Shown here: one piece after another, positions 27,107 through 47,853 of the stretch
Position numbering within the stretch: position 1 is the first letter of the stretch
Layout of the letters: every line of letters begins with the position of its first letter
Assembly (NCBI GenBank): GCA_004297305.1
Contig: SCTR01000006.1
Span: 132,129 to 196,128, forward strand
Direction of reading: 5' to 3'
Source of the DNA: Actinomycetota bacterium
GTDB taxonomy: Bacteria; Actinomycetota; Actinomycetes; S36-B12; FW305-bin1
DNA length: 64,000 nt
Made by a program: the position numbers and the translations under genes
Notes under the pieces: model-generated
Told to the model about the DNA's origin: nothing
The model's database searches: none
What the model saw: only the letters and a program-made list of their open reading frames with translations

Positions 27107-27475
27107 CTACAGCACCTCCGGAGCCAGCGAGATGATCTTCATGAAGCGCTTCTCCCGCAGCTCCCGGCCCACCGGGCCGAAGATGCGGGTGCCACGCGGC
27201 TCGCCGTCCGCCTTGAGGATGACCGCGGCGTTCTCGTCGAAGCGGATGTACGACCCGTCCAGACGCCGGCGTGCCTTGGTGGTGCGGACGATGACGGCCT
27301 TGACCACGTCGCCCTTCTTCACCCCACCGCCGGGGATCGCGTCCTTGACCGTGGCGACGATGACGTCGCCGATACCGGCGTAGCGCCGTCCCGAGCCGCC
27401 GAGCACCCGGATGCACAAGAGTTCCTTGGCCCCGGTGTTGTCGGCGACGCGCAACCGCGACTCCTGCTGGATCAT
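27107..27475 (-). CDS. rplN: 50S ribosomal protein L14
   Basis: 122 residues, the standard L14 length. [20 protein letters not shown], the signature [20 protein letters not shown], and [20 protein letters not shown] identify it. ATG 27475 has AGGAG upstream; a longer open frame is non-coding. It faces the 30S at an intersubunit bridge. Confidence 0.98.
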   Translation of the reverse strand: MIQQESRLRVADNTGAKELLCIRVLGGSGRRYAGIGDVIVATVKDAIPGGGVKKGDVVKAVIVRTTKARRRLDGSYIRFDENAAVILKADGEPRGTRIFGPVGRELREKRFMKIISLAPEVL

Positions 27476-27566
27476 TGCTGTGTCTCCTGATCGTCGTGCC
27501 GGTTCTCGACGGGGCGAGCCTGGCCGAACTGGTGGCCGGCGGTGCCCGGCCCTCGCGACGTACTGA

Positions 27567-27851
27567 CTACTTGGCCTTCTCGAGCACCTCGACCACACGC
27601 CACCGCTTGGTGGCCGACAGCGGCCGGGTCTCCATCAGCAGCACGCGGTCGCCCACGCCCGCCTCGTTGGCCTCGTCGTGCGCCTTCAGCTTGCTCGTGC
27701 GGCGCACGACCTTGCCGTACAGCGCATGCTTGAAGCGGTCCTCGACAGCGACCACGACGGTCTTGTCCATCTTGTCGCTGACCACGAGTCCCTCGCGGAC
27801 CTTGCGGTTGCCGCGCTCGCTCGTCTCGCTCATCCCGACCTTCTCGCTCAT
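27567..27851 (-). CDS. rpsQ: 30S ribosomal protein S17
   Basis: 94-residue OB-fold protein. [40 protein letters not shown] and [19 protein letters not shown] are S17 features. The N terminus has ~18 extra residues, as in other actinobacteria. The start overlaps the rpmC stop by 4 bp (ATGA). Confidence 0.97.
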   Translation of the reverse strand: MSEKVGMSETSERGNRKVREGLVVSDKMDKTVVVAVEDRFKHALYGKVVRRTSKLKAHDEANEAGVGDRVLLMETRPLSATKRWRVVEVLEKAK

Positions 27852-28081
27852 GCCGCGCCCTCGTCCTCGACCGGCGTGATCCCGAGCTCGCGCTCACGCA
27901 TGACCGTGTAGATCCGGGCGATGTCCTTGCGTACGGCGCGCAGCCGTCCGTGGTTCTCCAGCTGACCGGTCGCCGACTGGAAGCGGAGGTTGAACAACTC
28001 CTCCTTCGACTCCCGCAGCCGGGCGACCAACTCCTCGTCGTCCAGCGGACGCAAGTCCGTGGTCTTCGTTCCGGCGGCCAT
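27848..28081 (-). CDS. rpmC: 50S ribosomal protein L29
   Basis: 77-residue helical hairpin protein near the peptide exit. [20 protein letters not shown] and [19 protein letters not shown] are L29 signatures. The ATG shares one base with the rplP stop (TGATG), and its stop overlaps the rpsQ start by 4 bp. A short acidic C-terminal tail is present. Confidence 0.97.
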   Translation of the reverse strand: MAAGTKTTDLRPLDDEELVARLRESKEELFNLRFQSATGQLENHGRLRAVRKDIARIYTVMRERELGITPVEDEGAA

Positions 28082-28503
28082 CAGTTCTCCCCTGCCACGT
28101 CGCGGCGCACGATGCGGCACTTCATCGGCAGCTTGTGCGCGGCCCGCTTGAGTGCCTCCTGCGCGACCTTCTCGTTGGGAAAGCTGAGCTCGAAGAGCAC
28201 GCGCCCCGGCTTGATGTTGGCGACCCACCACTCCGGCGAGCCCTTGCCCGAGCCCATCCGGGTCTCGGCCGGCTTCTTCGTCAGCGGCCGGTCGGGATAG
28301 ATGGTGATCCAGACCTTGCCGCCACGCCGGATGTGCCGGTTGATCGCGATACGCGCGGACTCGATCTGGCGGTTGGTGACGTACGCCGACTCCGTCGACT
28401 GCAGGCCCCACTCACCGAACACGACCCGGGTGCCGCCCTTGGCAGCGCCACCGCGATCGGGGTGGTGCTGCTTGCGGTGCTTGACCCGGCGGGGAATCAA
28501 CAT
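28081..28503 (-). CDS. rplP: 50S ribosomal protein L16
   Basis: 140 residues. [39 protein letters not shown] and [20 protein letters not shown], the conserved loop near the peptidyl transferase centre, identify L16. It starts 2 bp after the rpsC stop and is coupled to rpmC downstream. Confidence 0.98.
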   Translation of the reverse strand: MLIPRRVKHRKQHHPDRGGAAKGGTRVVFGEWGLQSTESAYVTNRQIESARIAINRHIRRGGKVWITIYPDRPLTKKPAETRMGSGKGSPEWWVANIKPGRVLFELSFPNEKVAQEALKRAAHKLPMKCRIVRRDVAGEN

Positions 28504-28505
28504 CG

Positions 28506-29345
<840 letters not shown>

Positions 29346-29352
29346 GAGTGGG

Positions 29353-29733
29353 TCACCCCTTCTTGCCGGTAGTCGACTTGCCGGTGGTCGACGCGGCCGC
29401 GGGGGCGGGCTCGACGACAACGGTGATGTGGCTCGTGCGCTTGCGGATCCGGTACGCCCGGCCCTGCGCGCGCGGCCGGAACCGCTTGAGCGTGGGTCCC
29501 TCGTCGACGTACGCCGCGGAGACGATCAGCGTCGAGGCGTCGAGGTTGTGGTTGTTGGTGGCGTTGGCGATGGCGCTGTCGAGCACCTTGCCCACCGGCT
29601 CGCTGGCGGCCTGCGGAGCGAACCGCAGGACGGCCTGTGCTCGCGCCGCCGGCAGGCCGCGGATCAGGTCGATCACGCGGCGCGCCTTCATGGGCGCAAC
29701 GCGCACGTAGCGCGCCTGGGCCCTGGCTTCCAT
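29353..29733 (-). CDS. rplV: 50S ribosomal protein L22
   Basis: 126 residues. [20 protein letters not shown], the exit-tunnel loop region [20 protein letters not shown] and RTSHITVVV identify L22. The loop carrying macrolide-resistance mutations in other species looks normal. The C-terminal ~20 residues are Ala/Thr/Lys-rich. Confidence 0.97.
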   Translation of the reverse strand: MEARAQARYVRVAPMKARRVIDLIRGLPAARAQAVLRFAPQAASEPVGKVLDSAIANATNNHNLDASTLIVSAAYVDEGPTLKRFRPRAQGRAYRIRKRTSHITVVVEPAPAAASTTGKSTTGKKG

Positions 29734-29812
29734 CGCTGTCCCCTTGCTGTCGGCCGATCTGGTCGGACGGTGCTGCTGCGGTCGATCGATCCCGTGGTGA
29801 CGGGGTGGGCGC

Positions 29813-30094
29813 CTAGCGGCGCTTGGACTTGCGGTCGTCCTTCACGTGGCCGCGGAAGGTGCGGGTGGGAGCGAACTCCCCCAGCTTGTGCCCGACCATC
29901 TGCTCGGTGACGAACACCGGCACGTGCTTGCGGCCGTCGTGCACCGCGATCGTGTGGCCGAGCATGGCCGGCACGATCATCGAGCGGCGAGACCACGTCT
30001 TGATGACGTTGTGCGTGCCCTTGTCGTTCTGTGCGTCCACCTTCTTGGCCAGGTGGTCGTCGACGAACGGGCCCTTCTTCAGGCTGCGCGGCAT
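29813..30094 (-). CDS. rpsS: 30S ribosomal protein S19
   Basis: 93-residue head protein. [39 protein letters not shown] and [17 protein letters not shown] are S19 signatures, normal length. It begins 8 bp after the rplB stop and is 79 bp upstream of rplV. Confidence 0.98.
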   Translation of the reverse strand: MPRSLKKGPFVDDHLAKKVDAQNDKGTHNVIKTWSRRSMIVPAMLGHTIAVHDGRKHVPVFVTEQMVGHKLGEFAPTRTFRGHVKDDRKSKRR

Positions 30095-30102
30095 CGGATT
30101 CC

Positions 30103-30939
30103 TCAGCGCTTCTTGCCGGACTTGCGGCGGCGGACGATGAACTTGTCGCTCGGCTTGTGCGCCTTGCGGGTACGACCCTCGGGCTTGCCGTTCGGGTTGA
30201 CCGGGTGCCGGCCACCGGAGGTCTTGCCCTCACCACCACCGTGCGGGTGGTCGATCGGGTTCATGGCCACGCCACGGACCGTGGGGCGCTTGCCCTTCCA
30301 GCGCATCCGGCCGGCCTTGCCCCAGTTGATGTTGGACTGCTCGGCGTTGCCGACCTCGCCGACCGTCGCCCGGCACCGGACGTCGACGTTGCGGATCTCA
30401 CCGGACGGCATCCGAAGCTGCGCGTACGGCCCGTCCTTGGCGACCAGCTGGACACTCGATCCGGCCGAGCGCGCGATCTTGGCGCCGCCGCCGGGCCGCA
30501 GCTCCACGGCGTGGATCACCGTGCCGACCGGGATGTTGCGCAGCGGCAGGTTGTTGCCCGGCTTGATGTCGGCCGAGGCGCCGGTCTCGACCCGATCCCC
30601 CTGCTTCAGCCGGGTCGGCGCCACGATGTAGCGCTTCTCCCCGTCGGCGAAGTGCAGCAACGCGATGCGCGCGGTCCGGTTCGGGTCGTACTCGATGTGC
30701 GCCACCGTGGCGGGCACACCGTCCTTGTCCGCGCGGCGGAAGTCGATCAGCCGGTAGGCACGCTTGTGGCCGCCACCCTGGTGACGCGTCGTGATCTTGC
30801 CCGAGTTGTTGCGGCCGCCCTTCTTGGGCAGCGGGCGGACCAGCGACTTCTCCGGCTCGGACCGGGTGATCTCGACGAAGTCGGCGACACTCGAGCCACG
30901 TCGGCCCGGGGTCGTCGGCTTGTACTTGCGGATTCCCAT
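30103..30939 (-). CDS. rplB: 50S ribosomal protein L2
   Basis: 278-residue protein required for subunit association and peptidyl transfer. [17 protein letters not shown] opens it, [21 protein letters not shown] is the N-terminal signature in part, and [19 protein letters not shown] carries the conserved His near the active centre. Normal length; 39 bp downstream of rplW. Confidence 0.98.
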   Translation of the reverse strand: MGIRKYKPTTPGRRGSSVADFVEITRSEPEKSLVRPLPKKGGRNNSGKITTRHQGGGHKRAYRLIDFRRADKDGVPATVAHIEYDPNRTARIALLHFADGEKRYIVAPTRLKQGDRVETGASADIKPGNNLPLRNIPVGTVIHAVELRPGGGAKIARSAGSSVQLVAKDGPYAQLRMPSGEIRNVDVRCRATVGEVGNAEQSNINWGKAGRMRWKGKRPTVRGVAMNPIDHPHGGGEGKTSGGRHPVNPNGKPEGRTRKAHKPSDKFIVRRRKSGKKR

Positions 30940-30978
30940 CGCTCTTCCGTCTCGTCGGTCGTCTCGGCGTGGTCCCGG

Positions 30979-31278
30979 TCAGCTGACCGGGCCCCCGAAG
31001 ATGTCGATGCGGTCGCCCTGGGCCAGCGAGACGATCGCGCGCTTGGTCGCCGCGCGACGGCCGAGCCCCTTGCGGGTCCGGACCGTCTTGCCCTGCCGGT
31101 TGCTGGTGTTGACGCCGGTGACCCGGACGCCGAACACCTGCTCCACGGCGATCTTGATCTGGGTCTTGTTGGCGTCCGGGCTCACCACGAACGTGTACTT
31201 GTTCTCGTCGAGCAGGCCGTAGCTCTTCTCCGAGATCACGGGCGCCAGCAGGATGTCGCGCGGGTCGGGGATCCTCAC
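30979..31278 (-). CDS. rplW: 50S ribosomal protein L23
   Basis: 99-residue protein at the tunnel exit, the docking site for trigger factor and [23 protein letters not shown] and [20 protein letters not shown] are typical. GTG 31278 overlaps the rplD stop (GTGA), so translation is coupled. Confidence 0.97.
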   Translation of the reverse strand: MRIPDPRDILLAPVISEKSYGLLDENKYTFVVSPDANKTQIKIAVEQVFGVRVTGVNTSNRQGKTVRTRKGLGRRAATKRAIVSLAQGDRIDIFGGPVS

Positions 31279-31949
31279 GACTGCACCTCCGCCTCGGTCG
31301 CCACTGCCTTGGCACTCTTGCCCCGCGCCGGACCGGCGACGAAGGTGGCCAGCGCGGTCTGGGTGAACACGACGTCGTCGCTGACCAGGACGTCGTAGGT
31401 GTTGAGCTGGTCGACGGCCAGCACGTGCACGGTGTCGAGGTTGCGCAGGCTCTTCCAGGCCACCACGTCGTCGCGCTCGAGCACCACGAGGACGTGCGGG
31501 CGGGTGGACACCGAGGCCAGCGTCGTCGCCGCCGCCTTGGTCGAGGGCACCTCGCCGTCGACCAGCGCGGTCAGCACGTGGACGCGGCCCTCGCGGGCCC
31601 GGTCGGACAGTGCCCCGCGCAGCGCGGCCGCCTTCATCTTCTTCGGCGTCCGCTGGGCGTAGTCACGCGGCGTCGGGCCGTGGACCACGCCACCGCCGAC
31701 GAACTGCGGCGCCCGGGTCGAACCCTGCCGGGCCCGGCCGGTGCCCTTCTGCCGGTACGGCTTACGGCCGCCGCCTCGGACCTCGCCGCGGGTCTTCGTG
31801 TCGTGGGTGCCCTGCCGGGCCGCCGCCAGCTGTGCGACCACGACCTGGTGGATCAGCGGCACGTTGACCTGCACGTCGAACACGGCCTCGGGCAGCTCGA
31901 CCTGCCCTGCCGCCTCACCGGCCGGGGTGCGGACCTCGATGCTGGACAC
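31275..31949 (-). CDS. rplD: 50S ribosomal protein L4
   Basis: 224 residues. The tunnel loop [20 protein letters not shown] and [20 protein letters not shown] identify L4. GTG 31949, 2 bp after the rplC stop, gives the conserved length; a much longer frame reads back through rplC. In E. coli L4 also controls the S10 operon by attenuation; I could not locate an S10 leader here. Confidence 0.96.
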   Translation of the reverse strand: MSSIEVRTPAGEAAGQVELPEAVFDVQVNVPLIHQVVVAQLAAARQGTHDTKTRGEVRGGGRKPYRQKGTGRARQGSTRAPQFVGGGVVHGPTPRDYAQRTPKKMKAAALRGALSDRAREGRVHVLTALVDGEVPSTKAAATTLASVSTRPHVLVVLERDDVVAWKSLRNLDTVHVLAVDQLNTYDVLVSDDVVFTQTALATFVAGPARGKSAKAVATEAEVQS

Positions 31950-31951
31950 CC

Positions 31952-32596
31952 TCAGGCTCCCTTCGCCGCGGTACGGACGAAGACGAGGCCGCCCTTGGGG
32001 CCTGGCACGGCGCCCTTGATGAGCAGCAGACCGTTCTCGGCGTCGACGCTGTGGACCGTGAGGTTCTGCGTGGTCTGTCGTACGCCGCCGAGCCGGCCGG
32101 CCATCTTCATGCCCTTGAACACCCGGCCCGGCGTCGCGCAACCACCGATCGAGCCCGGCGACCGGTGCTTGCGCTCGACGCCGTGCGAAGCGCGCAGACC
32201 GTGGAACCCGTGCCGCTTCATGACGCCGGCAAAGCCCTTGCCGCGGGTGGTCCCGACGACGTCGACGTCCTGCCCGGCCTCGAAGGTGTCCGCGCCGAGC
32301 TCCTGACCGAGGGTGTACTCGGTCGCGTCCTCGGTGCGGACCTCGACCAGGTGCCGGCGCGGGGTCACGCCGGCCTTGGCGAAGTGGCCTGCCAGCGGCT
32401 TGGTGACCTTGCGCGGGTCGATCGCGCCGTAGGCGATCTGGACCGCGGTGTAGCCGTCGGAGTCCGCGGTGCGGACTGCGGTGACCACGCACGGCCCGGC
32501 CTTGACCACGGTCACCGGGACGACGCAGTTCGCGTCGTCCCAGACCTGGGTCATGCCGAGCTTCTCGCCCAGCACGCCCTTCACGTTGGTAGCCAT
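31952..32596 (-). CDS. rplC: 50S ribosomal protein L3
   Basis: 214 residues. [17 protein letters not shown] opens it. [20 protein letters not shown] and [20 protein letters not shown] are the L3 core near the peptidyl transferase centre. ATG 32596 has AGGGAC at good spacing; a GTG two codons earlier is too close to that site. It lies 16 bp after the rpsJ stop. Confidence 0.97.
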   Translation of the reverse strand: MATNVKGVLGEKLGMTQVWDDANCVVPVTVVKAGPCVVTAVRTADSDGYTAVQIAYGAIDPRKVTKPLAGHFAKAGVTPRRHLVEVRTEDATEYTLGQELGADTFEAGQDVDVVGTTRGKGFAGVMKRHGFHGLRASHGVERKHRSPGSIGGCATPGRVFKGMKMAGRLGGVRQTTQNLTVHSVDAENGLLLIKGAVPGPKGGLVFVRTAAKGA

Positions 32597-32612
32597 CGTC
32601 ACGATGTCCCTG

Positions 32613-32921
32613 TCAGAGCTTGATCTCGATGTCGACCCCGGCCGGCAGGTCGAGCCGCATCAGCGAGTCGACCGTCTTCGGCGTGGGATCGAGGATGTCG
32701 ATGAGCCGCTTGTGCGTGCGCATCTCGAAGTGTTCGCGGCTGTCCTTGTATTTGTGCGGCGAGCGGATCACGCAGTAGACGTTCTTCTCCGTCGGCAGCG
32801 GCACCGGACCCGCGACCTGCGCACCGGTGCGGGTCACCGTCTCGACGATCTTGCGCGCCGAGCTGTCGATGACCTCGTGGTCGTAGGCCTTGAGCCTGAT
32901 GCGGATCTTCTGTCCCGCCAT
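32613..32921 (-). CDS. rpsJ: 30S ribosomal protein S10
   Basis: 102 residues, the family length. [20 protein letters not shown] and [19 protein letters not shown] identify S10, which also partners NusB in antitermination. ATG 32921 with AAGGAC upstream was preferred to a start 5 codons earlier. First gene of the S10 block; a strong hairpin separates it from tuf. Confidence 0.97.
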   Translation of the reverse strand: MAGQKIRIRLKAYDHEVIDSSARKIVETVTRTGAQVAGPVPLPTEKNVYCVIRSPHKYKDSREHFEMRTHKRLIDILDPTPKTVDSLMRLDLPAGVDIEIKL

Positions 32922-32980
32922 GGGGGCGTCCTTCACGTGTCCGGGTGCTGCGGTGGCGATGGTGCTGGCGGCTGGCGCCC

Positions 32981-33020
32981 GGTGCGCGGCGAGGCAGCCG
33001 GGGCTGCCTCGCCGTGCACC
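32981..33020 (-). terminator. Strong hairpin between tuf and rpsJ
   Basis: GGCGAGGCAGCC (32988–32999) pairs perfectly with GGCTGCCTCGCC (33002–33013). GGTGC and GCACC extend the stem at 32981 and 33020. It begins 10 bp past the tuf stop on the transcript. No U tract follows, so it may terminate or partly terminate the str operon. Confidence 0.65.
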
Positions 33021-33029
33021 GCGATGCGA

Positions 33030-34226
<1,197 letters not shown>

Positions 34227-34309
34227 GGTGGGTCCTCCTAGACCTTCGTTCTGTCGCCGTCCACTCGGTCCGGCAGTGGGGGTACTACTGGTGGTGGAGA
34301 GGGGGCTAT

Positions 34310-34361
34310 TCGCCCCTCGCCTTCGCGATCGATGGGCTCGCCTCGGGGCTCGTTCGCAAGC

Positions 34362-34385
<24 letters not shown>
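34310..34385. repeat. 20-bp direct repeat at and after the fusA 3' end
   Basis: A 20-bp sequence at 34366–34385, encoding part of the last residues of EF-G (IAKARG), recurs exactly at 34310–34329 in the fusA–tuf spacer. The copies start 56 bp apart. Confidence 0.85.
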
Positions 34386-36461
<2,076 letters not shown>

Positions 36462-36509
36462 CGTGTCTTCTCCGTCGTGTGGGGATGGGTAGTGCGGTCG
36501 GCGGCGCTG

Positions 36510-36979
36510 TTACCAGCGGTAGTGGGCGAAGGCCCGGTTGGACTCGGCCATCTTGTGGGTGTCCTCGCGCCGCTTGACGCTGGCGCCCAGCCCGTTGCTG
36601 GCGTCGAGGATCTCGTTCATCAGGCGCTCGGTCATCGTCTTCTCCCGGCGCTGCCGCGAGTAGCCGATCAGCCAGCGCAGGGCCAGCGTCGTACTGCGGC
36701 CCGCCTTCACCTCGATGGGCACCTGGTAGGTGGCGCCACCGACCCGGCGGGACTTGACCTCCAGCGCCGGCTTCACGTTGTCCAGCGCGCGCTTGAGCGT
36801 GACCACCGGATCGGTGCCCGTCTTCTCCCGGGTGCCTTCCAACGCGTTGTAGACGATGTGCTCGGCCACCGAACGCTTGCCGTCCAGCAGCACCTTGTTG
36901 ATCAGCTGGGTGACCAGCGGCGACTGGTAGACCGGGTCGGTGACGATCGGCCGCTTGCCCGGCGAGCCCTTGCGCGGCA

Positions 36980-36980
<1 letters not shown>
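36510..36980 (-). CDS. rpsG: 30S ribosomal protein S7
   Basis: 156-residue primary binder of the 30S head. [35 protein letters not shown] and RAFAHYRW at the C terminus identify S7. The ATG shares one base with the rpsL stop (TGATG), so translation is coupled. Confidence 0.98.
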
Positions 36981-37354
<374 letters not shown>

Positions 37355-37578
37355 TGCATCTCCGTGTTCTGTGGTGATGAACCGATGTGTCCGATTCGCC
37401 CCGGATCATCCCGCCCCCGCGGTCGGGCGTGTCGGGTCGCCCTTGGCAGGGCGCCGCGACGCACACCGATCGTGGATTGGCGGCCCATCGCCCGTCCGGC
37501 CCCGCTCCGGCCTCCGTGAGGCCCAGCAGAGCGCGCGGACGCGCGCGGATGCCCGGGGCGTCCCAGGCACGGTCGAGC

Positions 37579-37608
37579 AGGCTACCCGGCGGTGCCGGGA
37601 CAGGTCAA
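37579..37608 (-). promoter_or_regulatory. str operon promoter (TTGACC–18 bp–TAGCCT)
   Basis: On the minus strand TTGACC (37603–37608) and TAGCCT (37579–37584) are 18 bp apart. The -35 begins 18 bp past the stop codon of the upstream DUF4190 gene. The spacer holds a CCCGGC/GCCGGG inverted repeat. The rpsL leader would be ~215 nt. Confidence 0.8.
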
Positions 37609-37625
37609 AACGTCCAGGTCGACGG

Positions 37626-38231
37626 CTACGTCGAGGCCACCGCCGCCGCGACGACCACCACGATGAAGGCCCCGATCAGCAGCCAGAGGCCGATGTTGAT
37701 CCAGGACACGATCTTCGCCGCGGTCACCAGACCCTCGCCGGTCAGCCGGCCTCCGGAGGCCCCGATCGCCTCGGTGGCGCGGCCGGCGAACACCAGCGCG
37801 ATGATCGCCGGGATCAGCGGAAACACCGCCCACGAGACGATCGACAGCACCAGGGCGACGATCGCGTCGCTCGACGTCTCCTGCGGCCGCGCGTAGCCGT
37901 AGCCGGCCGGCGGGTAGCCGTGCGGGCCCGGCTGGTACGGCCCCGGCCCGTAGGCCATCGGCGGGTACGGCGGGGGCATGCCGCCGTACGGCGGTGGCGG
38001 CGGTGGCGCGCTGTAGTTCGGTGCCGGCGCCGCGCCGTAGGTCGGGGCCGGCGGCTGGGTGCCGTACGCCGGTCCGGGCGGCGGCGTGCCGTACGCCGGT
38101 GGCGGGACGTACCCCGGGGGGTTGGTCCCCCACCGCGGTTTCGGCGGCAGCGAGCCGGCCTGCTCCGGCGAGGCTTCCGGTGGCGGCGGTGGGGTGGCGC
38201 TGCCGGCCTCGTCAGGGTTCTGCTCGGTCAC
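37626..38231 (-). CDS. DUF4190-type membrane protein with Pro/Gly/Tyr-rich N terminus
   Basis: 201 residues. The first ~115 are disordered and rich in Pro, Gly, Tyr and Ala (repeated PPPxYG-like motifs). Two hydrophobic helices follow (around VALVLSIVSWAVFPLIPAII and NIGLWLLIGAFIVVVVAAA), separated by a short loop with GRATEAIGASGG, as in DUF4190 proteins. GTG 38231 has GAGGAGG upstream. It is a single gene between the rpoC terminator and the rpsL promoter. Function unknown. Confidence 0.8.
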   Translation of the reverse strand: MTEQNPDEAGSATPPPPPEASPEQAGSLPPKPRWGTNPPGYVPPPAYGTPPPGPAYGTQPPAPTYGAAPAPNYSAPPPPPPYGGMPPPYPPMAYGPGPYQPGPHGYPPAGYGYARPQETSSDAIVALVLSIVSWAVFPLIPAIIALVFAGRATEAIGASGGRLTGEGLVTAAKIVSWINIGLWLLIGAFIVVVVAAAVAST

Positions 38232-38280
38232 GACCGCCTCCTCGTCCTGACATCCCGGCCGGGCGTCGGGTCTCAGAATG

Positions 38281-38320
38281 CCCGACGGGGCGGCTTCGTG
38301 GGGGAAGCCGCCCCGTCGGG
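38281..38320 (-). terminator. rpoBC terminator, perfect 17-bp stem
   Basis: Arms 38281–38297 and 38304–38320 pair perfectly over 17 bp around a 6-nt loop. The hairpin lies 70 bp past the rpoC stop and is followed on the transcript by CATTCT. Confidence 0.85.
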
Positions 38321-38389
38321 GACGTCGTACGCCGGTGCAGTCGCGACCGCGGCCGGCGAGCGGAACCGGGGTTGCCCGGCACCGGTGAG

Positions 38390-42280
<3,891 letters not shown>

Positions 42281-42364
42281 GTGGGCTTCTTTCTTTGCGT
42301 CGTCTCGTCGTCTCGTCAGTGGTGGCCGCCGCGGGGACCGTCATATGACGGCCCCCGGGGGGCC

Positions 42365-45832
<3,468 letters not shown>

Positions 45833-45974
45833 GAGGGGTCCTTCCAACGGGCACGCGGACAGCCATCAGCGCATGCCTGTCGCACCGCAACCGGACGATC
45901 GAGCCACTGGCACGAGCGCACAGCGACAGCGGGGGGTGGATCCGGGCACGGGGAGATGGGCAGCGCAAAGCGGC

Positions 45975-46003
45975 AGCATACCCGGCGGGTACGCCGCTGT
46001 CGA
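45975..46003 (-). promoter_or_regulatory. rpoB promoter, proximal
   Basis: On the minus strand TCGACA (45998–46003), 17 bp, then TATGCT (45975–45980). This is the best -10 in the spacer. Transcription would start near 45968, giving a leader of ~135 nt. Confidence 0.7.
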
Positions 46004-46169
46004 ATCCCGAAAGGTCGGCCGACGGTCCCTCGACCGTGCCGTGGCTCGCTACGTCGCTCGACAGCGGGCAGACGCGGGCACTTCGGCGCGGTCCTCGTCC
46101 GTCGGTCCGGGTCGTCGGCCACCCTGCGGCGGTACGGCGAGCCCATCCCGGGATCTGGTGCGTTCACCG

Positions 46170-46198
46170 ATGGTGACGGCGGGCTCCGCCGGAGTCAA
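46170..46198 (-). promoter_or_regulatory. rpoB promoter, distal candidate
   Basis: On the minus strand TTGACT (46193–46198), 17 bp, then CACCAT (46170–46175). Good -35, weaker -10. Confidence 0.45.
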
Positions 46199-46345
46199 GC
46201 GCGACGCCCCCTCCGGATAGCCCGGATGACCGGCGACGGCCTGACGGCGACCGGCCGTGGACGCCGCGAGCGCGGCGGTAAGCAGCGCGTCGAGGCGGTC
46301 TTACGACGACGCCGGGCGACGCCGGATCGGCCCCGGCACACGAAC

Positions 46346-46378
46346 GCCGGGGCGACGTCTTGTCGACGCCGCCCCGGC
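46346..46378 (-). terminator. Hairpin after rplL
   Basis: GCCGGGGCG (46346–46354) pairs with CGCCCCGGC (46370–46378), and an inner CGTC/GACG extends the stem with one mismatch. It is ~60 bp past the rplL stop on the transcript. No U tract, so it may terminate only part of the rplJL message. Confidence 0.6.
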
Positions 46379-46435
46379 GGGACGTGCAGCGAACCGGGAC
46401 GCAGCTGATCGGCTACGCCGCCGGAACGGTGGGAG

Positions 46436-46831
46436 CTACTTGACCGAGACCTTGGCGCCAGCGGCCTCGAGGGCAGCCTTCGCCTTGTCCGCGGCCTCCT
46501 TGGTCACCTTCTCCAGGACCGGCTTCGGCGCAGCCTCGACGAGGTCCTTGGCCTCCTTGAGGCCCAGGCTGGTGAGGGTGCGCACCTCCTTGATGACCTG
46601 GATCTTCTTGTCGCCGGCGTCGTCGAGGATGACGTCGAACTCGTCCTGCTCCTCGGCGGCAGCGCCAGCCTCGGCGCCACCGCCAGCGGCGGGACCGGCA
46701 GCGGCGACGGCCACCGGTGCGGCGGCGGTCACCCCGAAGGTGGTCTCGAACTCCTTCACGAACTCCGAGAGCTCGATCAGGGTCATCTCCTTGAAGGACT
46801 CAAGGAGTTCTGCGGTGCTCAGCTTCGCCAT
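46436..46831 (-). CDS. rplL: 50S ribosomal protein L7/L12
   Basis: 131-residue stalk protein that recruits translation GTPases. The N-terminal dimerisation helices ([20 protein letters not shown]) are joined by an Ala/Gly/Pro hinge to the C-terminal domain with [20 protein letters not shown] and [18 protein letters not shown] 46831 has GGAAGGAAG upstream. It follows rplJ by 54 bp. Confidence 0.98.
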   Translation of the reverse strand: MAKLSTAELLESFKEMTLIELSEFVKEFETTFGVTAAAPVAVAAAGPAAGGGAEAGAAAEEQDEFDVILDDAGDKKIQVIKEVRTLTSLGLKEAKDLVEAAPKPVLEKVTKEAADKAKAALEAAGAKVSVK

Positions 46832-46885
46832 GGTGGCGCTTCCTTCCTGCTCTGCTCCGGCGAGGGCCGGACGCGGTGGTGGGCG

Positions 46886-47605
46886 TCAGCCCTCGGTGGT
46901 GCCGTCGGCCTCGGCCGCAGGCGCTGTGGCGGTGTCAGATGAATCCGCGACCGGCTCGCCGGTCGTCGCGTCGGTACCGGTGGCCGCCGCATCGGTCGTG
47001 TCGTCGGCAGCCGGCGAATCGGCGGCCGCTGTCTCGGTGACAGCCTCGGCGGCGGCTGCCGGTACGCCGGCACCGGCGATCAACGAGGGATCGGCGGTCG
47101 CTGCACTGCGCAGTGCCTCCAGGGTGCGTGCCGCGGTCGCCAGCGGAGCGGCCAACAGTGCGGCCGCCTGCGACAGCGACGCGGTCATCGCGCCGGCCAG
47201 CTTGGCCAGCAACACCTCGCGGGACTCCAGATCGGCGAGCTTCGCCACCTCGCCGGCCGTGATGACGCGGCCGTCCATGACGCCGCCCTTGATGACCAGC
47301 AGCGGGTGCGCCTGCGAGAAGTCACGGAGGCCCTTGGCCGCCTCGACCGGATCCCCGGACACGAAGGCGATGGCGCTGGGCCCGGCCAGCAGGTCATCGA
47401 TGCCCTCGACGCCCGCGTCCTTGGCGGCGATCTTGGTCAGGGTGTTCTTCACCACGGCGTACGTCGTGGTCGATCCCAGCGACCGGCGCAGCTGCTTGAG
47501 CTGGGCGACCGTGAGACCGCGGTACTCCGTCAGCACCGCAGCACTCGACCCGCGGAACGCGTCGGTGATCTCCGCGACGGCGGCGGCCTTGTCGGTCTTC
47601 GCCAT
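46886..47605 (-). CDS. rplJ: 50S ribosomal protein L10
   Basis: 239 residues. The rRNA-binding N-terminal domain (~1–130) has [20 protein letters not shown] and [14 protein letters not shown], and a helical region that binds L7/L12 dimers follows. The last ~65 residues are Ala/Thr/Asp-rich and probably disordered; the family is usually ~170–180 residues. ATG 47605 has GGAAGGAGG. Its own leader upstream carries an L10-binding type structure and attenuator. Confidence 0.97.
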   Translation of the reverse strand: MAKTDKAAAVAEITDAFRGSSAAVLTEYRGLTVAQLKQLRRSLGSTTTYAVVKNTLTKIAAKDAGVEGIDDLLAGPSAIAFVSGDPVEAAKGLRDFSQAHPLLVIKGGVMDGRVITAGEVAKLADLESREVLLAKLAGAMTASLSQAAALLAAPLATAARTLEALRSAATADPSLIAGAGVPAAAAEAVTETAAADSPAADDTTDAAATGTDATTGEPVADSSDTATAPAAEADGTTEG

Positions 47606-47790
47606 GGTCCTCCTTCCAGGCTCGACCGCAGGTCGGGCGGGCCCGGACATGAAAAACGCCCCTGCGCGCGGCGCAAGGGCGAACCACGACGAACGTGGTC
47701 AGTCTCGATGCACCTGCGCGGGACGCCCTGTCCGGGCACTTCGGCCGGTCCGGCCCGCAGGCACGAACCGACGACCAGCGGTCTTCGGCG
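47606..47790 (-). ncRNA. Ribosomal protein L10 leader
   Basis: The ~185-nt 5' leader of rplJ contains the segment CCGCCGAAGACCGCTGGTCG, typical of actinobacterial L10 leaders, and ends in an intrinsic-terminator-like hairpin. Binding of the L10–L12 complex here is the known autogenous control in other bacteria. Boundaries are approximate. Confidence 0.75.
47652..47681 (-). terminator. Attenuator hairpin in the L10 leader
   Basis: On the minus strand CGCCCTTGC and GCAGGGGCG form a 9-bp stem (two G·U pairs) with a 7-nt loop, followed at once by TTTTT. It is the only candidate in this window with a full U run next to the stem. Confidence 0.75.
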
Positions 47791-47796
47791 GTGGTC

Positions 47797-47825
47797 AGGC
47801 TACGGGCGCCGCCCTGACCGGTCAA
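47797..47825 (-). promoter_or_regulatory. rplJL promoter (TTGACC–17 bp–TAGCCT)
   Basis: On the minus strand TTGACC (47820–47825), 17 bp, TAGCCT (47797–47802), then GACC. The sequence TAGCCTGACC at the start region is identical to that of the rplM promoter. Confidence 0.8.
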
Positions 47826-47853
47826 ACCGGTGGGCGGCTGACGCAGTCTTCGC

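Larger units (their letters stand above)
45848..46435. other. rplL–rpoB spacer
   Basis: 588 bp without a supported gene. In transcript order it holds a strong hairpin after rplL (46346–46378), two candidate rpoB promoters (46170–46198 and 45975–46003) and a ~135-nt rpoB leader. Open frames here are non-coding in composition. Confidence 0.7.

Noticed and set aside
32937-33029. A separate S10-operon promoter and L4-binding leader between tuf and rpsJ
   Set aside because: The 90-bp spacer is mostly a strong hairpin; no hexamer pair at normal spacing was found.
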